Below are positions 1 through 5,000 of a stretch of DNA of 7,793 bases, piece after piece. Both the position numbers and the translations under genes were made by a program. The DNA is from a bacterium. GTDB taxonomy: Bacteria; UBA9089; CG2-30-40-21. The notes under the pieces were generated by a model. That model was not told the origin of the DNA. It did not search any database and saw nothing but the letters and a program-made list of their open reading frames with translations. Location: positions 1-7,793 of the forward strand of contig JAHIZN010000438.1 in NCBI GenBank assembly GCA_018814245.1, in the 5' to 3' direction. The first letter of the stretch is position 1. The number at the start of each line of letters is the position of its first letter.

Positions 1-128
1 CTCTCTCTCAATATCCCCATATCTCCTGCGAAAACTATCATAGCAGGTGTTCTCATTCTGACTCCTGACTCCTGAATTCTGTATTCTTGCTGCCTGAGTA
101 GCCACAAATGTGCTTAAAATAACAATAG

Positions 129-144
129 CTGAGTAGTTACCATT
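129..144 (-). repeat. Additional copy of the MITE-like terminal motif
   Basis: CTGAGTAGTTACCATT matches the reverse complement of 262-277 at 15 of 16 positions. It has the same orientation as the right end of the 265-494 element. A GGAGATA-like purine tract, read on the minus strand, lies further left (about 8-28), as it does inside both ends of the intact element. It may be the right end of a second related element whose left end lies outside the window, or a solo remnant. Confidence 0.45.
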
Positions 145-155
145 ATTTATTATAA

Positions 156-184
156 TATATACCACAAATTTTATGTTTTGTCAA
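156..184 (-). promoter_or_regulatory. Candidate sigma-70-type promoter reading leftward
   Basis: On the minus strand a perfect -35 box TTGACA (179-184) is followed by a 17-nt spacer (162-178) and a -10-like TATATA (156-161). A TATAAT lies slightly further downstream at 149-154. Transcription would run left and leave the window near position 145, so any gene it serves lies beyond the left edge. CACAAATTTT occurs in the spacer (163-172) and again 55 bp upstream (218-227), in the same orientation. The boxes are seen directly; promoter activity is inferred. Confidence 0.4.
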
Positions 185-264
185 TCATAAATCCAGCTTT
201 TTTTAGTACACGGATTGCACAAATTTTCCCAACCCGTGTGGTCGTTGCATTAAACCGCAAAAAT

Positions 265-494
265 GGTAACTATTCAGGTAGTGTAAGAAGGGGGATACGG
301 AGATAGAGGAGATAAAGGGGATGGGTAAGATCAAAGCATTGGGTTTCTGCCTTGTTTGTGTAATGTTAATAAGATATTCACCATCCTACCCCTGCCAGCT
401 GGGGATAACTTGATACTCAAATATTTACCAATAATCTATTATCTCCCTATCTCCTTCATCTCCTTATCACCTTTTTATTACCTGAATAGTTACC
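265..494. mobile_element. MITE-like element with 16-bp terminal inverted repeats
   Basis: The ends are perfect 16-bp inverted repeats: GGTAACTATTCAGGTA at 265-280 and its reverse complement at 479-494. Inside each end, reading inward, lies a purine-rich tract with repeated GGAGATA/GGGGAT units (about 290-325, and about 430-470 on the other strand), so the imperfect symmetry extends for some 50-60 nt. Both outer flanks read AAAAAT (259-264 and 495-500), consistent with a 6-bp target duplication, although this is low-complexity sequence. The 230-bp interior encodes no transposase, so mobilisation would need a transposase elsewhere. A solitary terminal-motif copy at 129-144 supports a repeat family. 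No transposase family can be named from this window. Confidence 0.45.
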
Positions 495-619
495 AAAAAT
501 GCAGAAATAAAAGTAATAGGTCAGTCACTGGTATATATTCAAGCAGAGGCAGGAAACAGAATACAGAATGGAGACGGCGGACACAAGAGGAGAGCACCTA
601 TGGCACTTTGCAGATACAG

Positions 620-1384
620 CTATTTGTGAAGATTTGTAGCTGCGACCCTTGTGGTCGCCTCAGGAATAAACCCTGCAGCTACAACCAGATGTTTTTTTAT
701 AATCTCCACTACATCACCGCATTTTCCAGCCTCAACATCTATGGAGCTGTTCCAGGGGATAATTCCGAGGACAGGAACATCAGTTACCTTCTCAAGCACT
801 TGAGAGGCGGTTTGTTCAGCCACAGTATGACCCTCGCTGGGATATGGCATATTTATGACTATCCCAAGCACCTCAATGCCACGATGTTTAGCACATTCTA
901 TGGTTAGCAGGGTATGATTAATTGTTCCAAGCTTAGATGAAGAAACAATCAATAAAGGAAGGTGTAGATCCATGACAAGGTCTGCAACTAAGTAGTTGTA
1001 GGTAATTGGCACCAGCAGCCCGCCTATTCCCTCAACAACCATTATCTCGTGACGGCTTGCCAATTCTGAGTATGATGCTATTATCTTTTCAGGGATTATC
1101 TCTATCCCCTCTACCTGAGCAGCAATTGCAGGGGCAGCAGGCGTTTTAAGGCAATATGGCAGACATAAATTCTTCTCATCTTTTTGACAGGAGCCAAGGG
1201 CTGTTTGCATAAATATTAGATCAGGCGAGGTAAGCTCACCATTAATTGGTATCCCCCCGGTTGCCACAGGCTTCATCACCCCAACATCATACCCTATTTC
1301 CTGCCATGCCCCAGCCAACCCTCCGGCAACCAATGTCTTGCCAACGCCTGTATCTGTGCCAGTTATGAAAATACCGGATAACAT
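620..1384 (-). CDS. bioD: ATP-dependent dethiobiotin synthetase BioD
   Basis: This cytoplasmic enzyme makes dethiobiotin from 7,8-diaminopelargonate, CO2 and ATP, the penultimate step of biotin synthesis. The 254-residue product starts with the family P-loop GTDTGVGKT (residues 9-17). It has the KPVATG motif (38-43; the Lys matches the active-site Lys of the E. coli enzyme), LPYCLKTPAAPAIAA (75-89), VEGIGGLLVP (117-126) and SSSKLGTINHTLLTIE (148-163), which follow the BioD order. The ATG at 1384 has GGAGG (1391-1395) upstream and lies 22 nt after the antitoxin gene, so co-transcription with the toxin-antitoxin pair is likely. No other bio gene is in the window. The length exceeds the usual 220-240 residues because residues 234-251 are encoded by a palindromic repeat (634-684). 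An A_AAA_AAA heptamer (692-698) precedes it. Identification is firm; the native C-terminus is uncertain. Confidence 0.95.
   Translation of the reverse strand: MLSGIFITGTDTGVGKTLVAGGLAGAWQEIGYDVGVMKPVATGGIPINGELTSPDLIFMQTALGSCQKDEKNLCLPYCLKTPAAPAIAAQVEGIEIIPEKIIASYSELASRHEIMVVEGIGGLLVPITYNYLVADLVMDLHLPLLIVSSSKLGTINHTLLTIECAKHRGIEVLGIVINMPYPSEGHTVAEQTASQVLEKVTDVPVLGIIPWNSSIDVEAGKCGDVVEIIKKHLVVAAGFIPEATTRVAATNLHK
634..684. repeat. Palindromic element A, inside the 3' end of bioD
   Basis: The outer arms TTGTAGCTGC (634-643) and GCAGCTACAA (675-684) are perfect 10-bp inverted repeats. Two smaller hairpins lie between them: GCGACC/GGTCGC (642-647 with 653-658) and CAGG/CCTG (661-664 with 672-675). 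The first overlaps the end of the outer arm, so the folds partly compete; together they can draw a cloverleaf-like shape. The element is translated in frame as bioD residues 234-251, which look unlike a normal BioD tail (VVAAGFIPEATTRVAATN). The symmetry is seen directly; that it inserted into the gene is inferred from the extra length. Confidence 0.7.
692..698 (-). other. Possible -1 slippery heptamer in bioD
   Basis: On the coding strand the codons ATA AAA AAA (residues 229-231) form A_AAA_AAA in the correct phase for -1 slippage. The 10-bp stem of element A begins 7 nt later. A -1 shift would give a protein ending TSGCSCRVYS after K231 (241 residues). Loss of one A would end the protein at a TAG in the element start, after about 234 residues, close to the normal BioD length. 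Motif and spacing are seen; frameshifting is inferred. Confidence 0.3.
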
Positions 1385-1406
1385 TCATTGCCTCCATGCA
1401 TTTGCT

Positions 1407-1673
1407 CTATACACTTGCTAACGCCAATTGATAGACAGGTACCTCTATTGTTCTGGCAGGGCTTTTTTTCTCATTAATAGTTCTGTCTAAAGCCCTGATT
1501 ACTTTGCTTGAAAACCACTGTTCTCCACATTTCTGACATTCTTGAGCAGATATATTCTCAAATACAATCAGTCCCAATCCAGGTATTTGTTGTTCAAAGA
1601 TTTTTAATATTACATCCTTTATTTCTCCACCACAAATGGCACATAGCTTATCTCCCTTAAATTCTTTATTCAT
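1407..1673 (-). CDS. YgiT/MqsA-type zinc-finger antitoxin (short form)
   Basis: This 88-residue protein has two zinc-knuckle pairs, CAIC (C11, C14) and CQKC (C46, C49), separated by about 30 residues. It ends with the EVPVYQLA pattern (77-84) typical of YgiT-type zinc-finger proteins. This corresponds to the N-terminal zinc-binding half of MqsA antitoxins. The C-terminal HTH that lets full-length MqsA (about 131 residues) bind DNA is absent, so autoregulation by the classic route is doubtful. The ATG at 1673 has AAGGAGG at 1685-1691, and the gene starts 19 nt after the toxin gene. Toxin-first order matches mqsRA and other DUF4258/YgiT pairs. The presumed role is to bind and neutralise the upstream-encoded toxin; partner identity is inferred from adjacency. 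Confidence 0.85.
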   Translation of the reverse strand: MNKEFKGDKLCAICGGEIKDVILKIFEQQIPGLGLIVFENISAQECQKCGEQWFSSKVIRALDRTINEKKSPARTIEVPVYQLALASV

Positions 1674-1692
1674 GATAAATCTAACCTCCTTT

Positions 1693-1983
1693 TCATTCCC
1701 AATAGAGAGTAATAATATGAAGTTCCTCTCCTACAGCACAGGCTACATTGAGAGGTTGTGGTTCAGGAAGCATAAGTCCGGCAATTTCCCTTTCAACATA
1801 CCCTAAAATAGTACATTTAGGATATGGTCCTGTTTTAGGTTCTCTTCTAATAATTCTTCCTCTTGAAATAGCTTTTTCAATTTGCTCAAAACTCACATTT
1901 CTCTGAACCATTCTTTTCCTTGCTTCTTTTGAGAGTTTTATTCGATCAAATTTAACCAATTCTCGAATATAATCTATATCCAA
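1693..1983 (-). CDS. DUF4258 family protein, putative type II toxin
   Basis: The 96-residue product fits DUF4258: an N-terminal helix with LSKEARKRMVQRNVSFEQIEKAI (18-39), then a G-R-I-I turn (42-45), the PYPKCTILGYV segment (53-63), a PLNVACAV strand (78-85) and the terminal strand LHIITLYWE (88-96). DUF4258 proteins are small and are commonly paired with YgiT-type zinc-finger proteins. They are considered toxins related in fold to RelE/MqsR-like RNases, but the activity here is unproven. The usual HVxxA-like strand reads NVACA here. The start is TTG at 1983, chosen because AAGGAG lies 6 nt upstream (1990-1995) and the next Met is residue 25, which would remove the first helix. A weak start codon for a toxin would lower its translation relative to the ATG-initiated antitoxin. 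Confidence 0.82.
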   Translation of the reverse strand: MDIDYIRELVKFDRIKLSKEARKRMVQRNVSFEQIEKAISRGRIIRREPKTGPYPKCTILGYVEREIAGLMLPEPQPLNVACAVGEELHIITLYWE

Positions 1984-1989
1984 CTCGGT

Positions 1990-1995
1990 CTCCTT
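1990..1995 (-). promoter_or_regulatory. Ribosome binding site supporting a TTG start
   Basis: On the minus strand AAGGAG lies 6 nt before TTG at 1983. No ATG or GTG in the same frame sits at a suitable distance, so this site decides the start of the DUF4258 gene. Confidence 0.6.
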
Positions 1996-2000
1996 TCTTC

Positions 2001-2034
2001 AAATTAAAGACATCCCCTTTCCGATATGGTGTCT
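2001..2034 (-). terminator. Weak hairpin between the giant gene and the toxin gene
   Basis: Read on the minus strand, AGACA-CC (2028-2034) can pair with GG-TGTCT (2008-2015, one bulged base) around a 12-nt loop, followed by CTTTAATTT. The stem is short and the U-tract is interrupted, so it could at best be a weak terminator or attenuator. It is the only candidate separating the giant gene from the toxin-antitoxin-bioD genes. Confidence 0.25.
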
Positions 2035-2038
2035 ATAC

Positions 2039-5000
2039 TCACCTGACTACCCCAATCTTGCCTGTTTTTGTCTGGCCATCAGGATTAGTGATGAGATAGA
2101 GATAGATGCCAGAGGCAACATTTTCGCCTGAATCATTCTCAACATCCCATATCAGCTTAAAACTATCCGCAGATGTATCATGCATTTCTGAATCATGCAC
2201 CAATTCACCTGCTATGTTGTATATCCTCAATTGTGCCATTTTAGTCACTGGGCTGAATGTTACTTGCTGAATACCTCTACCAGCTACAGCTACAAACGGA
2301 TTCGGGTAGCAGCGTACCTCGCTCAGGTCCGTTGGCAGTGTCAGCTGTTTCTTTTGCGGTGAAAAGACAGGGACAACTGCACCGTTTTGATACATTCGCA
2401 GGTCAGCGGATTGCAGATAGATAACTGCCGGCATTCTACTATCCGACGCTTTCTTCTTGAACGCTATCTGCGATATTGTTCCTGATTGAAGCAAGCTGCC
2501 CAATCCAGCAACATTAATATCAAGTATGCCCGGCTGATCTTTGCGGCAAAATGTTGCATTCACACTTCCCACCTCCAGCCTGTCTGCATCATACCTCACA
2601 ACAAAATGCCCGGAAAGCAGGTTGTCCACATTTTCCACAACAATATCCACCAACACTTTATCCTGTTCCAATGCAGACTCCAATCTCACCGTGGGATTTG
2701 GATCAGTGCATGTGTAGGGACAGGGCTTGTCCCTGTCCGCTGCTGCCATCAAGGGTGCAAAACTGCTTGTCCCTAAATTGTGATACCAATACCACATGGC
2801 GGAAAAGCGAGTCAAATCCTCAAATTCAACCATGCCATCAGGCTCAGGGGTAAACCATGGGGCATAACCTGTGGTTCTGGTTGAGGCAATATCACCCCGC
2901 ATGTCTTTAGTATTCCAGAATGTACTAAACCACATCAGATCATCAAGATTTATCACCCCATCTGGTGTGGTTGTCGTACCTTTACCAAAATCACCCAAAA
3001 ATCTGTAGCAAATACCCAATGGGCTTATTGTCTTAGGGCAAATAATGGCCAAAGCAGCGTCCTTTAATACCACATCTGTAATGGTGATAGTGCCCCGGGG
3101 GTCATCAGCGATGGCTGTAAACGAGACAGAATAGATCGTGCCTGAGCCGGTTACGCCAAAGCTGCCGGAGCTAACAACCCTTGCCCCGCTTATCTCTACG
3201 CTTCCAAGATCATTCCTGATATTTTTCTGGAGCGAAACCGTATCGCCGGAATTAAAAAAACTGCCCTTGCTTACTGTCCCTGCCCTGAGTCTGGTTTTAT
3301 CAAACAATACAACCACTTTAGCTGCTGTCAGATCAACCACCGTTTCTGCCACTACATCCATGGTAAATACATCCCCCCTGCGGGCATAGTTGCTTGCCGA
3401 AGATAATCTGATGCTTACCGGCTCCCGAACAATAACACTGGCTGTGCCAGAAACACTGGCTGTTGCAGCTGTGATGATATATGTACCTGTAGCCATTGGG
3501 GCAGTAAACGAGGCAGCACTTGAGTTTGTCTGTGGGCTAAACGAGCCAGTACCGTATGACCAGTCGCAGGCTGCATCAGGCATAGATCTGTCATATTGAT
3601 CACGGCAACTGGTTGTTGTAAACGAGTATGTGCCGCCCGGGAAAAGTACCACAGCCTGCGGGCAGACCTTCAGGGAGGTTAGCACAGGTATTGGTTCCAT
3701 ATACACATCATGATGTATCGGGTCAATAATTACCTCCAGAACACCACTCTGATAGGTTTTGTACCCAGGGCATACTGCATGGATATAATACTTACCCGCT
3801 GGAACCATAAAACTATAATAACAATCATTGCCGGTTGTAGTGGTCTGCGGATTTATCTGAGGAACATTATTAAATGGATAATTCCAGGCATCCCAAACCT
3901 CCCATGTAGTAGTCGCAGTACTCCAATAATAACAGGTAACTACAGCATCCGTAACCTTTTCGGATGTTACTGCATTGTATACATGTCCATCCGGATCAAT
4001 CAGAAGACTGCCAATACTAATGGGGAATGGTGGTGTCCCTGTAGCATATTCAATCTTTACTTCCATGGGTATATCACCATGCAATGGATACGGCTTGAAT
4101 GAATATTCGTAGACACCAACAGTAGTAGTAGAAGCAGTCATTAGATGCTCTTCTGTTGTACCGCTTGTACCCTTGTAAAGAACAGATACCTTTGTAGGCG
4201 ACCCGCTTACAGGCACGGAAATCGTTATGACATCATGCCAGTAAACACCCACCTTGCTATCCTCATCTAAGCTCATGGGGTGTTCTGTCCCGCGAGGGGA
4301 TGAGATATTTACGCCTATTGGGTCAATGGGTATATCAGGGGCAACAATCAATGTGACTTTATTGGAAAAGCCGCTTGTTTTGTTATTTTTTATGCTTTTT
4401 ACCGTAATCGTATGTGTCCCCTCGGCAAGACTAATAATGGTATGGGTAAATGTTCCAATACTACTGGCTGTAACAGTAGCTATATTTATATTGTCAAGAT
4501 ATATTTGAACATCAGCACTTGAGTTGCAGTTGCCAGAGATGGTAATGCCGCCAGCCTTAGAGGTTTTGCCTGATACAGGGCTGGTAATAATCGGTGGAAT
4601 GCCTGCGGTTACCTTTATTGGATAGGAAAAAGGGCTGATATTATTTGCTGTATCCTTCACCCTTGCCGTAATCTCATATACCCCATCCAAAACCTCTGGG
4701 GTAGTAAACGAAAAATTACCATCAGCATCGCTTGTACATGTGCCCGCTTCCAATGAGTTGAGATAGATAAATACAGTACTGCTGCCAATAGTATTACCAG
4801 ATATGATTAATTTATCAATAGATGTTTTGCTGTTATGTATTGGCTTTGTTATGATTGGCGGTCGAGGTGCTACAGTATCAATCAGCAGGTCTACCATGTT
4901 TGATGTAGCTGTTATTCCATCATTATTGATTGACATAGCAAAGAGCCTGTGCAATCCATCATCAAACTTAATGACCTGAGAATAAAAACCATTCACAGCC

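Larger units (their letters stand above)
1..619. other. Non-coding, repeat-rich region downstream of bioD
   Basis: No credible gene is visible in these 619 bases. The longest plus-strand reading frame here runs into the antisense of bioD and has no family resemblance. The region contains an alternating tract of CTGACTCC-type units (58-75) followed by ATTCTGTATTCT (76-87), whose exact inverse recurs at 558-569. It also holds three copies of the motif CTGARTAGTTACC in two orientations, purine-rich GGAGATA tracts next to them, and an AT-rich patch at 145-180 with promoter-like sequence. I see no clear intrinsic terminator directly after bioD. The segment looks like an accumulation of small mobile or repetitive elements rather than a decayed gene. 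Confidence 0.7.

Noticed and set aside
1..56. Possible start of a leftward gene (ATG at 56, 18 open codons reading MRTPAMIVFAGDMGILRE)
   Set aside because: It lies in low-complexity GGAGATA-type sequence resembling the purine tracts of the nearby elements. Eighteen codons are too few to decide, although the promoter at 156-184 does point this way.
321..413. 30-codon plus-strand frame starting MGKIKALGFCLVCVMLI, resembling a signal peptide, with a GGAGATAAAGGGG tract upstream
   Set aside because: It lies wholly inside the MITE-like element. The upstream tract is part of the element's repeat, and nothing follows the hydrophobic stretch. It could be a captured gene start but cannot be supported.
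356..907. Plus-strand open frame of 183 codons
   Set aside because: It runs from repeat DNA into the antisense of bioD, shows no domain-like composition and overlaps a firmly identified gene.
1725..1755. CCTCTC/GAGAGG inverted repeat inside the toxin gene
   Set aside because: Only 6-bp arms with a 19-nt loop in coding sequence, within chance expectation.
3138..3599. Plus-strand frames opposite the giant gene (also 3710-4102, 5088-5423, 5693-6085, 6516-6779)
   Set aside because: They are antisense shadows of the Asp-box, Ig-like and cohesin coding sequence, with no start context and no family resemblance.
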